Assembly: GCA_001800315.1 (NCBI GenBank)
Contig: MGVE01000017.1
Coordinates: 68,942 to 114,683 of the forward strand
Source of the DNA: Elusimicrobia bacterium RIFOXYA2_FULL_47_53
GTDB taxonomy: Bacteria > Elusimicrobiota > Endomicrobiia > Endomicrobiales > XYA2-FULL-47-53
Direction of reading: 5' to 3'
Length of the DNA stretch: 45,742 bases
A program made the position numbers and the translations under genes. The notes beneath the pieces were generated by a model. It was not told where the DNA came from and made no database searches. It saw only the letters and a list, made by a program, of their open reading frames with translations. Below are positions 1 to 10,480 of the stretch, piece after piece (the first letter of the stretch is position 1; every line of letters starts with the position of its first letter).

Positions 1-3000
1 TTGGAGAAGATAGTACTGTTAAACGGCTTTTGCAAAACAATATGTCGCAAAGTGTTTCTGCCATGATAGAGGCTTCAGCTCAGGCAGCTATAAGTGTACT
101 CAATGATATGGTCGCAAATGATGTGCCGGCAGTTAAACTTGCTGCTGCTGTGGCATTAGGCAGGCTAAGCCCGCAGCAGGGTGTCAGTGCGCTTTCCGGC
201 TACCTGGTTTCAACTGACGGCACTGATATAAATGTTAGTGAAAATATGCCCCTTTTAATCGGGAGTGTTGCTGATGGTATAAAAAACATATGGGATGATA
301 TGCTCAAGCCTGACAATAACGAAGGGATCTCTTCAATAAACTCTAAAATTGTGGCAATGGATGAGCTTGCCTCTTATGTGGGGCCGTCGGAAGAGGTAAG
401 AGATGCTATCAGACCGCTTCTTTTTTCTGATAATATCAATATTAAATTGGTTGCGCTAGATGCCCTTTCTAGACTTGGCGATAAACAATCTCTGGATATC
501 GTGAAGACGATCCTTGTGAATAATGCTTATTCTAAGGAAGTTAGAATGGCAGCAGCCGCATTCATAGGGAGATTAGGCTCAATAGAAGATCTAGATCTTA
601 TGGTTTCAGCGTATAAAGTTTCAATATATCCAGCACTAAAAATAGCTATTTTAAACGCGATTGGTTCTATCGGAAAACAGGAAGTTGCGCATTCTGTGTC
701 ATTGAGTGTATTGAGAGATATTATAAATAATGAGAAAGGAATTACCCCAAGGAAACAGGCGGTATCGGTTTATGTTTCTTTGTTTAGTTCGGTTGATAAA
801 ATTGATCTCATAAACAGATTGCTTGAAAAAGAGGAAATGACCGATGTTAGGATATTGCTCGCGCAGGTTTTAAAAGATGAAATAGCAAAAATCAATGAAG
901 CTAAGAAAAAGACTAAGGCATTTGAGGCATTGAAAATTAAGGGGAATAACAGCTTGTTGGGAAGCATAGAAAAACTTCTTGCCTCAAAAAATAAGTTTGA
1001 AGCTGTCAAAGGCGCTCCGATGCCGAATGACAGTGAATTATTTAAGATGCCGCGGGCCGAGAGCATGGAACTTGTCAATGCCTTTAAGGATGCCGGAGTG
1101 CCATTAAGCGGCGGTTCCATAGGCGCGCTGATCACAAAGGCTTATGACTCAATAGCCGCCGGACTTAAGGCGCAGGGCAAGGACAAGGAGTTAGCAACCC
1201 TTAACGGCAAAAATGAAATAAAAATCGTTCTTATTGAAAAAGATCAGTCACAACACCTCTTTGAAAACCATCTCAACGATGGATTCATCGGAATAAACAG
1301 AACTTTCCTGGAAATCATAGCACAAAATCCCAAAATTGCGCAGGCCCTTTTCATTGCTGGAATCGCCCACGAGCTGCGCCACGAAGCCGGAATTCCCGAT
1401 GAAGATCTAACGGTTGACGCGAATCTTATGGCGTCTCTAATGCCGTTGTATAATGTGACTTCAGAAGAACTGGAGAATAGTTATCTCGCGGATATCCTTG
1501 AGTCGCCTGAGTTTGTCCTTGAGACACTGAGGGCCGTTCTTGAAATACATGAAAGCGCTATATCCCGTATCACAAAGGCTTTCGGTAAACTGCTTGGCAA
1601 AGGCAGGGAGAAGACAAGAAAATCTGATATTGTAAATAACTCCCTTCTGGCTGAAAAGGCTATAGCCGTTCTTTCAGAGCACGCAAAAGAGCTGATGGGT
1701 AAAACTGAAGCTGAGCTGGCAGCGCTGCTGAAAAATCCGGAGCGGTTTGAGAACGGCGAACTATCCAGGGTTGTCTCCGAAATAAAAGATTATTCCGGTT
1801 CAATTGACCGCAAACCGTTAAATTTGAATATTACTGTTAATGCCCTTGATGTCGGAGCTGAAGTTAACGGTAAAAAAATAGAAATCAATAACAGTATTAA
1901 AAAGATGATGCTGCTTATTCCTGTCATCGCATCTCTCGGTGGGCAGGTGTATATAAACGGCATTTTCGGAACCAGCGAATTATCAAAGCGTTTTCATTCC
2001 AGGAGCGGCGACGGTTCATCTATTACGCGGGTCGGAAACGCCGTCGTGCGCGGCGGATATCAGGTTAAGGAGGAACGGCTTCAGGACGGAACGGTTCTTA
2101 AAGACGAATTTGGCAATGTCTTTTCGCCCGCGAAAGATGTTGAAACCTGGGACGAAAATTACAAACACCTCTTTGAGGTGGCTAATAAATTCGGTGTTGA
2201 TGTTACGGTTGATATGTTCGGCTGGCTCTCTCCCGATGCTGTAACAGCTGAAAATTACAAAAGGCTAATTTACAGGGAAGTGCCTGAGGATTTGATAAAG
2301 AGCATGAAGCTGGGTGTCTCGGACAGGGATATGGAAAGGCTTCAAAATGTAGGATGGGTGATAAATGATAACTATGGAGTAGTAAGGATAAAAGAAAATG
2401 GCGCTGAGCGATTGATACTCTGTAAGCATCTCGGAGTTGGACGCGACCAGTTTGCGTTAAATATTCTTTCAAACGAAGGAAGAAGCTACCTGTCCCGCGC
2501 GATGAAGAAACTGGTTTATGCCGGCGTCAAAGGTTTCCGATTTGATCTTCCTCACGAGGCTTCGCTTGATTATATGGGTGGTTATCTCGCAGATCCAAGC
2601 CTTTTCAACGCTGAAGAAAGGGAATACTTTCAGCAGTGCCGCAAAACCAACCGCGAACCGTGGCAGGATGTATTAGACGAGGTAAACAGCGACAGGAAGG
2701 TACAGGCTGTTTTATCTGGCGGCAAAATTGATTTGGTCGGCGAAACTTATCCGTTCTTCGGCGAAATCCAGAATAAGTTAAGGGTTGCGGGCATGGATTA
2801 CCTTTACGACAAGGGCCTCTATGATGTGTTTAAGTTATACGCGAATAACCCGGGCATGGTTCTGGAAAAATTAAGGCCCGAAGTGGAAAACGCTCTGACT
2901 AAGCTGTCTAAAGGCGAAAAACTCTATATTTCGGCTTCAAATTTTGACGAACAGTCGTTAAAAAATATCTCAGGGCCCGTTGAACAGTTTGTTTCGCTCT

Positions 3001-6000
3001 GCCTGTTCCTTTCAATGCGCAAAGACGCCAGGGTACACCTTGGTATGAGAGAAGTGGCTTACCAGTGCGGAGATGTGTGTTCCATCCCTGGCGGGTCTAA
3101 TAAACAGCTTCAGCATGGCGGCGCGTTTGAGCATCCGGTGATTCCTTTTGAGGAATTGCTCAGCAGGGATAATTTCACTGAATACCTCAACAATGTGCTT
3201 GCCAATTCACCGATAGTTAAAATAGTGTCCAGGTTTGCGGAACTTAAGGAAAAAGCAAAGGGTCCGGCGGTTGAGGTCAGCAATTCTTTCTACAACAGAT
3301 ATTTTACTTTTGTTTCCGAGCAGACTGACGGTTCTTACGCTGTTGCGGTTATTGACTTTATGCCGCAGGATCTTTCAAAAGGCATACTTGAGATTGATAT
3401 GCCGCATCAGTTAGACGAAGTTATCAGAGGCAAAATTGCGAATCGCGCAGGCATAGACATCAATCAGTTAAGAGACGATTTAATAAAAGACAATCTCGTT
3501 GAGGACGCGCTTAAGGATGTGGCGAATGAATATGTGGTGAACGGAGGGCAGGAAAACCTAGATTTAGGGTTTACTCGCGACCGTGGTTCAAGAAAACTTT
3601 ATTTTCATGTCAAGGTGGGCTTAGACGAAATATCCAAAGAGCGGCGCCTGGGTGTTCCGGAGATTCTGACTATTTCAAAAAGAACCTGGAAAGAACAGGT
3701 GGCCGACGCCATATATCAGAATAATCCGGATTATATATTGAATGAACTTTTGAAATGCAAGGATCAGAGGGGAAGTTTTGATAGGGAAAAAGTCATTAAT
3801 CTCATCGGCGCCTGCAGCGGCCCCGTTGAAGAGTTGTACGAAAAGTATACTTCTCAGGCAACCTGGCGGGTAACCAAGGCGCAGAGACAGCTTTCAGCGC
3901 GGGATCAGAAGGCTTTGCTTGATATCCTTGATGAACATTATGGCGGACAGGATAAGGCTGTTCCCAAGCTAATCCTGTCAATGTTTCTGCTGGATGCCGC
4001 CGATGCCGAAGAAGCGGCTGAGGATAAAGCCGGAGCCTCCGGTAAAGGAACAAAAAATATTGATTTAAACCTTTTCGCGAAATACAGGATATTTAAAGAT
4101 ATGGCAAAGCAGGTATGGGCGCTTCGCGGCAGGGCAAGCTATATAGTTTCTGCGGAGATTTCGTACTGGGGCGGTGGGCTGGGTGCGGTTATGGTATTTT
4201 TGTTGAAGGGCGAGACCAGGCTGATAAAATACCTAAATGTTAAGGATGCCTCAGCTGCTTCAATTGAACTGTTTTACAAGAATAACACCAAGGGTGAACC
4301 GCTGGATTACGCGAAGGAATGCGGCGTGGACCTTGAAATAGACAAGTTGACAGGCACTCCAAAGGTGATTGATTATTATATTGCGCTCGGGAACTCCTCA
4401 AGAAGAGCCAGAGCCTATGTCGGAAAAGATAAATACGGATGCACAAGGTACCTGATAGAGGATGTGGACGGCAATGACGGCAGAGGATATCAGAGCTCAT
4501 CCAATGTTCTGTACAGCTACAGGGAAGGCGACAAAAACCCTCAGAACGCGACTAAATATGAGAGCATGGCTTTTCTGAGCGTGGCTTCCGCGGAGTTGAT
4601 ACGCATATTGGAGGCCCAGCGCAAAGACAGGCTCGGAGCAAATTGGAAACCGGCTTTTGTGCACGCCAACGACGGACAGTGCGGATTCCTTGCGGCAGTA
4701 ATAAAGAGTAAATACAGAAATGACCCGGTGATGAATAAGATGCTCCACTATTTTACAACTCACACTTACGCGAACCGGGGGTACTGGTGGAATGGCGGTA
4801 AAGACAGCGTCGCTGTGGGTTCCGAACAAATGAATCTGGAGCGATATATGCAGTATCTGGGTATATCTCCAAAGTACTGGACGGCTGCATTCCGCATGGA
4901 AGACGGCCAGTGGGTTGGTGATGACTCTTCTCTTGGTGTGCGCCTGAGCGACGGTTCCAACGCGGTTGCGGCAGATCACAGGGATGACCAGAGCGCGATT
5001 GACAGGTTATGGACCAGGCTTGTTGGAACACCCAACGGCGCCGACCCGAATCTGCTTGGCCAGTACCTTAAGGAATCATATGCTGAGGCTTATAAGCAGT
5101 TGTCCAATGACCCTGATAACGAAGAGCAGCTGGACTTAAGGCATCCCGGCCCCAAACTTTTCTGGGCCGCGAAAGCAAAGGCGCGCGAGAAATTAAATCG
5201 TTCGGGAATAATAACATCCACCGGAAGAAGGATTGTACTTAATGTTCCGGAGGAACAATATGGAAAACCCGGGAGCTCTGCCTGGCTTTCACAACTACAG
5301 CAGGTTATTACCAATGTTGGGCGCGCTGTGCCTGAGAAAGTCGGCCGCGGGCTTGTTTCATACGACTCCGTTGATCCTGAAGGCCGTGGCGGCCCGGCAA
5401 GCAATGAAAACATAATAGCCGCAGTAAAAGCGGGCAGACAGGTGGTTTTAGTGGGTGTTGAACAGGGGTACGACCTGAGCAAGCAGATAGTCGCCCGTTT
5501 CAGGGATTTGGAGCAGTTAATCGCTGACCGCAAAGCCGGTAAGCGACTGGCGCCCGGTGAAACTAAAGAGCAGTATTCGGGAGATTTCTTCTTTGTCAAT
5601 AAGGTCACGGCGGACGAAAAGATGCTTGTTTTTGCCGCCAGTAATATGCACATACACTGGCCGTATGGCCCATATACTCACAGGAAAGAGCGGTTGTATC
5701 CATCAAAACCGTTGTCGGCATTGCTGAGCTCTCTTTCAAGGGCGGGCGGTTCACTTGCCATGGCGATAGGCAGAACCAAAAAGGGAACCGGTGCGAACGA
5801 GTATACCGAATCGCCGGCGCTTGACGCAATAGTTGCAGGGCCCTGGTCGGAGGAAGGCGGGGTAGGCGGTATCATTGACCAGGGTACGGAGATATCCGAA
5901 AACGGCAACGGCAATACCTACAGATTTGAATATTCGGAACAGGGTTTCCGTGACCTGCTGACGACCGCGGGACATCTCTGGGACACAGATAAAGAAATGT

Positions 6001-9000
6001 ATGCCAGGCATTCGCTTAACACAAGGCCGCTGAACAGCGTAATGCACTACCTGAATTCCGGCTTCCTTGGTTATCTCCTGCCAATGTGCAGAATTGCCGA
6101 TGAAAAAGCCAGGCAGGAAACCGTTGACGCGGAGCTGATAAAATCCGTGCGTGCCAGCATTAACGGCATCAAAGACAATAAAATGAAAATAGAAAAGATT
6201 TCAAATATGCTTTTCGGCGCTCATGCGGACGGTACACGCTTAAGCGAGCAGGAAGCGGTCATGTATAATTTTGTTTTTAAACCTGAGATATCACAGATGA
6301 ATTTTGGTTTCCGCTCGGGCAGTTACGCCTCGGGCCTGGATGAATTTCTCAACATGAAACTTAGATTTGATGAAAATGACAAGGCCATTCTTATTGACCT
6401 TAAACATCTTCAGAGCGGGCATTATACCGGACTCATGTCAAAAATATTTAATGACCTTGATTGCCTTGACGAAGTAAATAACTGGAGCAAAAACTTTATG
6501 TCGGGGTTGGACAACGATAACGCTGAGATTATGAAGAAAGACCGCCGTATTACCGTGCTGTTTGAGAATCTCGCGGCTATGATGTATTCGGAACTTCTGG
6601 CGGCAAGGCTTGATTCCTCTGATTCCAAAGTCGTCTCAATCAGAAAAAAACTGGACAGGGTCATCCAACACATAAACGGCGACAAGGAAGTCATCAGGAA
6701 AATATTGACTGATCCGGTTAATCCTTACGGCCTCTCATCTGGAAATAGAGTCTACGGGCTTAAGGGGCTTGCTGAAAGCATGAATGAAATTGATGTGGTT
6801 AATTTTAAGAAATATGTCGCTTTTCTTTTTGAAGGCCTTAAGTGCCAGGGTGATATAGTTGAATTATTCGCTACTGTGCATACCGCCGATGATTTTAAGG
6901 CAACGCTTCAGAGCCTGATCGTAGCGCTCCAAAGCACCCCTAATGCTGAGCATAACCTTATGAATGGTGTGATTGAGCAAGAGAATGCCGTGTCTGCCGC
7001 GACGAACCTGCTTGCGAAAATTACTTTTGTCAGTGATTTAGAACAGGTGTTCGCGCAGAATCCGTTTATAGCGGCTCCGCAATACGGCTACGAAACTACG
7101 GTTCCTTCTAAAACTCAGGAAGTTGCTTCGGCCGAGGCTCCGGTCGCGGCGCCGCAGCTCCCCGAGACACAGAAAACCTCTCCAGCCGTTATCGCCGCGG
7201 AGGAGGTAAAACCAGTTGCCGCGGCTCCCGTTGCCCCTTCCAGTAAGAAGAGGCAGCGCGTTAGAGCAAAAGAGTCAAAGAAAAACACGGGAATACCCGT
7301 TGGAAATATTGTGGCTAATGTGCGTGAATCATCTCCGAGGACTATGGCCGAGAAAACAGCTCTCGCGCTTGTCCAGCCGTGGCTTGCGATTGAGGGTATG
7401 AACGATTTAGTCGGGAGAACCATGTATTTTATCGGCGAGGTAAATGCGACTCTCCTTATAAATGTGATGAAGCTTGGCATGAAACCGGTTCAGGTAACAC
7501 TGTTAAACGACACTCTGCTGAACAATGAGCTGTTAACCGAGATAAATGCCGCGAATGTTATCATTGGTAACGATAAGGTTGTTCAATTAACTTTCTTTAA
7601 GCCCGTCAGCGGAAAAGGCAATGCTTCGCCGGTTATTATTGCTCTTTCGGTTCCGGGCATAACCGATAACCTTCGGAATGTAGAAGAGCTTAACGGCGAA
7701 CAGAAGCAGCTGCTTTCTGCAGGTTCCGCCCAGGTAATGAGAGCTATCGCCGAAACTCCCGTATTGAGAAGGCAGATAGCCGAGGCCTACAATATTGATT
7801 TTGACAATGCCGTTATGCCGGATATTGTTCAAATATCAGACGGCCAGGCAGTAAGCCTCGCCGAGGAAATAAACAGTAATAGTGAATTTTTCGGCAACAC
7901 GCTTCTTGAGGTTGTGCTGAGAGATTCTTCTGCTGAAGGGCTTGTGAGGCTTGCCAAAGAGCCCGAGGTTCTTGTTAAGGCGGCGGATGGCGTCAAAGAA
8001 ATATATCCCTGGGCGGAAAATAAAATAGTCCGCTCAATAGCGCCTGCGGACGATCTTGAGGCTTTGAAAGCCGATATGCGGATTTATGAGCCTGCTATAA
8101 AAGTCAGGCAGAGCGGCCAGTCGCCGGTTGCTTCAGGCATTATCTTTAAGTACACCATAGGACAGCTTCGCAATCCAAGGATAGATTATGGAATAGGAAA
8201 GATTGACAATTACCTTGCGGAAACCGTTGTCAGCAATAAAGACTACTATTCCGACACCGCCCTGTTAGCGGATATCCTGAACGCGAAAGGGCATATAAAT
8301 GTCGGCCTTGTTGATCTGCCCGGGTTAGAGGCCAATCGGCAGGACGGCGGTAACGCGGTTGATGATAATGCCGAGAAGAGTGTGCTCGCGGCGGCGAGAA
8401 ACCGCTCTCTTGGGGATACCTCTTATAATGAGTTTAGAAATGACATAAATAATAAGAAATATTTTGAAGGTGAAGCCGATGAATATGTTTATGCTCAGTA
8501 TGCTGCCGAGCAGGCCCTTAAAAAGCATATTTTCAACAACCCCGGCCTTGCCGACACAAAATTCATGTTTAAAATTGATGCTTCGCGTATGTCTCCGGAA
8601 AAGCTTGAGGCGTCCGTTAACCGCTTGTTCGCGCTCGGTTTTGCCGGAGCCAATATTGACTTTGACGATATCTCTAATGATCAGGTGGAGGCTTTTACCG
8701 CGGTGCTCAATAAACTGCAGTCAAAGGCTCAGGACTCAGGCGCTATCCTGATGGCTTCCGGAAAAGTAAAGGCCAGAGGTGTCATGGTTGCCAAAAAGGC
8801 CGATCCGGCCAATGGCGCCGCCGAGATTGATATGCTTACCAGCGCCGGCAAGGATATTTACATAGAAATGAAAGAAGGTAAAATATTTAAGAAAAAAGAT
8901 GAGGCCAAAATTGTTGAGTTCCTTGACGCCTGGAATCAGTCGGGAGCCGGATTTATCATTGACAACTCGCTGAAGCAAGGTGTTTTAGACAGAAAATTCA

Positions 9001-10055
9001 GGTTGAATGGGGATGTTTCGGGGTTTGATATAACCGATGTGCTCAATAGAATAGCCCTCGGCAATATTTCCCGGCCGGCCTCAAGGCAGGAATTGTTAGC
9101 CAAGGCAAGGCTTCAGGGCCAGAACCTTAGCGGCAAGGCTGCCGTTAACTACACTTCCTGGGAAGAAAATCCGGCTAAAAAACAGCTGCACGGACTGCTT
9201 GAAGCCTTCGCGTCCGCAAAGTCCGACGCAAACGCGGAGCTCATGAAAGGGTTTGAAGGTAAAATTGTTTCAGCTCTTGATAGCGCGGGACTGAGTTCTC
9301 CTGCGGTGTCAGTTGCTTTATCAGGCCTGGTAAAGCAGATAGAGGCCTCTAAGGACAGCCCGGAGGCGCAGGCGGTGCACTACGAGCGCCTCGCGGCTTT
9401 TGCCAGAGGGGCCATGGAAGGCGCCCTTGAAAATATATATTACAAAGAGCTTGGCTATACTGAAGAGCCGTTTGTGAATGATTCGGACAGGTCAAAATTC
9501 CTTGCCCTGTTGTTTGCGGCGGACGCGAATCCCGACGGCCTCGCTGTAGTAGTATCAGTTAAAAAGAATATGAAGAATGTCAGTACAATTGACGAGGAAA
9601 GCGCCCGCAAAGCTATGGCATATATCAATGCCAACTTGACTGAGCTCGGTTCTGCGGCAGGAATACTAAATAAGAGCGTGGACTTCCTTCAAGGTTCGGC
9701 CGGCGCTTTCAGCGTTGTGCAGCTGCGCTCCTCTGTTTCTCAGCTCGCGACCCACGAGGGGCTTGTCAGCCTGTGGCCTCAGATCCTTCTTGTTATGTCA
9801 ACAATAGCCGAGTCTCAGAACTCATTGTCAGCTGCCGAAATGAACGCGAGGATTCTGGCTGATATCACGCCATTTGTCGGTAGAATAAATAACACGGGAA
9901 TGCTGCCGAGCGCCGATAAGTCCGGCGTGCGGCCTGTTGCCATCACACTCGTCATATTTGATGTTGTTTCTCAGCGCAGGCAGAAAGAGATCGTTAAGAA
10001 GACATCCGAATCAATCAATATAGCCGCGCTGAACCTGTTCCAGGCAGCTCAATAA
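1..10055 (+). CDS. Giant multidomain protein (5' partial): HEAT-like repeats, GH13-like amylase domain, GT5 glycogen-synthase-like domain
   Basis: The frame is open back to the window edge (first complete codon at 3), so this is probably the 3' part of a longer gene; the TTG at 30 has no ribosome site and is unlikely to be the start. At least 3,350 residues are visible. Bases about 60-960 encode HEAT-like alpha repeats. HELRHE (1368-1385) is an HExxH zinc-protease-type motif. Bases about 1900-3400 look like a GH13 barrel: GFRFDLPH (2532-2555, nucleophile Asp), GETYPFF (from 2739, acid/base Glu) and SNFDEQ (about 2937-2954, third Asp; the usual NHD reads NFD). Bases about 4080-6090 resemble GT5 glycogen synthase: AEISYWGGGLG near 4150, VHANDGQCGF near 4660 and GGVGGIID near 5860; the usual Lys of KTGGL is absent. 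An Ala/Pro-rich linker (about 7080-7300) precedes roughly 900 residues I cannot assign. A role in alpha-glucan metabolism is inference. A receiver protein follows 14 bases downstream. Confidence 0.85.
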   Translation, partial: GEDSTVKRLLQNNMSQSVSAMIEASAQAAISVLNDMVANDVPAVKLAAAVALGRLSPQQGVSALSGYLVSTDGTDINVSENMPLLIGSVADGIKNIWDDMLKPDNNEGISSINSKIVAMDELASYVGPSEEVRDAIRPLLFSDNINIKLVALDALSRLGDKQSLDIVKTILVNNAYSKEVRMAAAAFIGRLGSIEDLDLMVSAYKVSIYPALKIAILNAIGSIGKQEVAHSVSLSVLRDIINNEKGITPRKQAVSVYVSLFSSVDKIDLINRLLEKEEMTDVRILLAQVLKDEIAKINEAKKKTKAFEALKIKGNNSLLGSIEKLLASKNKFEAVKGAPMPNDSELFKMPRAESMELVNAFKDAGVPLSGGSIGALITKAYDSIAAGLKAQGKDKELATLNGKNEIKIVLIEKDQSQHLFENHLNDGFIGINRTFLEIIAQNPKIAQALFIAGIAHELRHEAGIPDEDLTVDANLMASLMPLYNVTSEELENSYLADILESPEFVLETLRAVLEIHESAISRITKAFGKLLGKGREKTRKSDIVNNSLLAEKAIAVLSEHAKELMGKTEAELAALLKNPERFENGELSRVVSEIKDYSGSIDRKPLNLNITVNALDVGAEVNGKKIEINNSIKKMMLLIPVIASLGGQVYINGIFGTSELSKRFHSRSGDGSSITRVGNAVVRGGYQVKEERLQDGTVLKDEFGNVFSPAKDVETWDENYKHLFEVANKFGVDVTVDMFGWLSPDAVTAENYKRLIYREVPEDLIKSMKLGVSDRDMERLQNVGWVINDNYGVVRIKENGAERLILCKHLGVGRDQFALNILSNEGRSYLSRAMKKLVYAGVKGFRFDLPHEASLDYMGGYLADPSLFNAEEREYFQQCRKTNREPWQDVLDEVNSDRKVQAVLSGGKIDLVGETYPFFGEIQNKLRVAGMDYLYDKGLYDVFKLYANNPGMVLEKLRPEVENALTKLSKGEKLYISASNFDEQSLKNISGPVEQFVSLCLFLSMRKDARVHLGMREVAYQCGDVCSIPGGSNKQLQHGGAFEHPVIPFEELLSRDNFTEYLNNVLANSPIVKIVSRFAELKEKAKGPAVEVSNSFYNRYFTFVSEQTDGSYAVAVIDFMPQDLSKGILEIDMPHQLDEVIRGKIANRAGIDINQLRDDLIKDNLVEDALKDVANEYVVNGGQENLDLGFTRDRGSRKLYFHVKVGLDEISKERRLGVPEILTISKRTWKEQVADAIYQNNPDYILNELLKCKDQRGSFDREKVINLIGACSGPVEELYEKYTSQATWRVTKAQRQLSARDQKALLDILDEHYGGQDKAVPKLILSMFLLDAADAEEAAEDKAGASGKGTKNIDLNLFAKYRIFKDMAKQVWALRGRASYIVSAEISYWGGGLGAVMVFLLKGETRLIKYLNVKDASAASIELFYKNNTKGEPLDYAKECGVDLEIDKLTGTPKVIDYYIALGNSSRRARAYVGKDKYGCTRYLIEDVDGNDGRGYQSSSNVLYSYREGDKNPQNATKYESMAFLSVASAELIRILEAQRKDRLGANWKPAFVHANDGQCGFLAAVIKSKYRNDPVMNKMLHYFTTHTYANRGYWWNGGKDSVAVGSEQMNLERYMQYLGISPKYWTAAFRMEDGQWVGDDSSLGVRLSDGSNAVAADHRDDQSAIDRLWTRLVGTPNGADPNLLGQYLKESYAEAYKQLSNDPDNEEQLDLRHPGPKLFWAAKAKAREKLNRSGIITSTGRRIVLNVPEEQYGKPGSSAWLSQLQQVITNVGRAVPEKVGRGLVSYDSVDPEGRGGPASNENIIAAVKAGRQVVLVGVEQGYDLSKQIVARFRDLEQLIADRKAGKRLAPGETKEQYSGDFFFVNKVTADEKMLVFAASNMHIHWPYGPYTHRKERLYPSKPLSALLSSLSRAGGSLAMAIGRTKKGTGANEYTESPALDAIVAGPWSEEGGVGGIIDQGTEISENGNGNTYRFEYSEQGFRDLLTTAGHLWDTDKEMYARHSLNTRPLNSVMHYLNSGFLGYLLPMCRIADEKARQETVDAELIKSVRASINGIKDNKMKIEKISNMLFGAHADGTRLSEQEAVMYNFVFKPEISQMNFGFRSGSYASGLDEFLNMKLRFDENDKAILIDLKHLQSGHYTGLMSKIFNDLDCLDEVNNWSKNFMSGLDNDNAEIMKKDRRITVLFENLAAMMYSELLAARLDSSDSKVVSIRKKLDRVIQHINGDKEVIRKILTDPVNPYGLSSGNRVYGLKGLAESMNEIDVVNFKKYVAFLFEGLKCQGDIVELFATVHTADDFKATLQSLIVALQSTPNAEHNLMNGVIEQENAVSAATNLLAKITFVSDLEQVFAQNPFIAAPQYGYETTVPSKTQEVASAEAPVAAPQLPETQKTSPAVIAAEEVKPVAAAPVAPSSKKRQRVRAKESKKNTGIPVGNIVANVRESSPRTMAEKTALALVQPWLAIEGMNDLVGRTMYFIGEVNATLLINVMKLGMKPVQVTLLNDTLLNNELLTEINAANVIIGNDKVVQLTFFKPVSGKGNASPVIIALSVPGITDNLRNVEELNGEQKQLLSAGSAQVMRAIAETPVLRRQIAEAYNIDFDNAVMPDIVQISDGQAVSLAEEINSNSEFFGNTLLEVVLRDSSAEGLVRLAKEPEVLVKAADGVKEIYPWAENKIVRSIAPADDLEALKADMRIYEPAIKVRQSGQSPVASGIIFKYTIGQLRNPRIDYGIGKIDNYLAETVVSNKDYYSDTALLADILNAKGHINVGLVDLPGLEANRQDGGNAVDDNAEKSVLAAARNRSLGDTSYNEFRNDINNKKYFEGEADEYVYAQYAAEQALKKHIFNNPGLADTKFMFKIDASRMSPEKLEASVNRLFALGFAGANIDFDDISNDQVEAFTAVLNKLQSKAQDSGAILMASGKVKARGVMVAKKADPANGAAEIDMLTSAGKDIYIEMKEGKIFKKKDEAKIVEFLDAWNQSGAGFIIDNSLKQGVLDRKFRLNGDVSGFDITDVLNRIALGNISRPASRQELLAKARLQGQNLSGKAAVNYTSWEENPAKKQLHGLLEAFASAKSDANAELMKGFEGKIVSALDSAGLSSPAVSVALSGLVKQIEASKDSPEAQAVHYERLAAFARGAMEGALENIYYKELGYTEEPFVNDSDRSKFLALLFAADANPDGLAVVVSVKKNMKNVSTIDEESARKAMAYINANLTELGSAAGILNKSVDFLQGSAGAFSVVQLRSSVSQLATHEGLVSLWPQILLVMSTIAESQNSLSAAEMNARILADITPFVGRINNTGMLPSADKSGVRPVAITLVIFDVVSQRRQKEIVKKTSESINIAALNLFQAAQ

Positions 10056-10069
10056 AAAGGTGGTATAAA

Positions 10070-10480
10070 ATGGTTTTAAAAGAAATTGAAGCTAAGAAAA
10101 AAGTCCTTGTCCTGGATGACGACAAAACAATGGTGGACCTTATTTCCGACATCCTTCTTGAGATGACGGTGATAGGAGATGTTCACGGGGTTTCCGATAT
10201 AGATCACGCCCTGTCGCTTTTGAAAAGCGAGGACTACAACGCCATATTAAGCGATATTCACCTCAATTCCTTTGACGGCGCGAGCGGTATTGATTTTATT
10301 AAAAAGGTGATTTCTCTGTACGGAAACAAGTACAATAAAAGAATAATTGTATTGACCGGCGACAGGGAAAAAGTGGATGAGGCGCTGAGAAACGGCGCGT
10401 TCATCGCCATGGTTAAGCCGTTTGATGTTGAAGAGCTAAAGGAAAAAATAAACAATGTTGTCGTGAAAGAAACTAAATAA
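10070..10480 (+). CDS. Receiver-only response regulator (CheY-like)
   Basis: A 136-residue stand-alone receiver domain with no output domain. The acidic pocket is Asp16-Asp18 in VLDDDK, the likely phospho-acceptor is Asp62 in LSDIHL, the switch Thr is Thr96 in VLTGD, and the conserved Lys is Lys116 in MVKPFD. All active-site residues are present, so phosphorylation is expected. It starts at ATG 10070, 14 bases after the giant gene's stop, with AGGTGG just upstream, so the two are probably co-transcribed. No kinase is adjacent; the nearest is at 22982. It may act by protein-protein contact, as CheY and Spo0F do, but the target is unknown. Confidence 0.9.
   Translation: MVLKEIEAKKKVLVLDDDKTMVDLISDILLEMTVIGDVHGVSDIDHALSLLKSEDYNAILSDIHLNSFDGASGIDFIKKVISLYGNKYNKRIIVLTGDREKVDEALRNGAFIAMVKPFDVEELKEKINNVVVKETK

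Noticed and set aside
4497-4979. Minus-strand frame of 160 codons within the giant gene, and similar long antisense frames at 5090-5653 and 38975-39622
   Set aside because: All lie inside strong + strand genes with recognisable domains, are low-complexity or Cys/Arg/Ser-rich, and show no family motifs.
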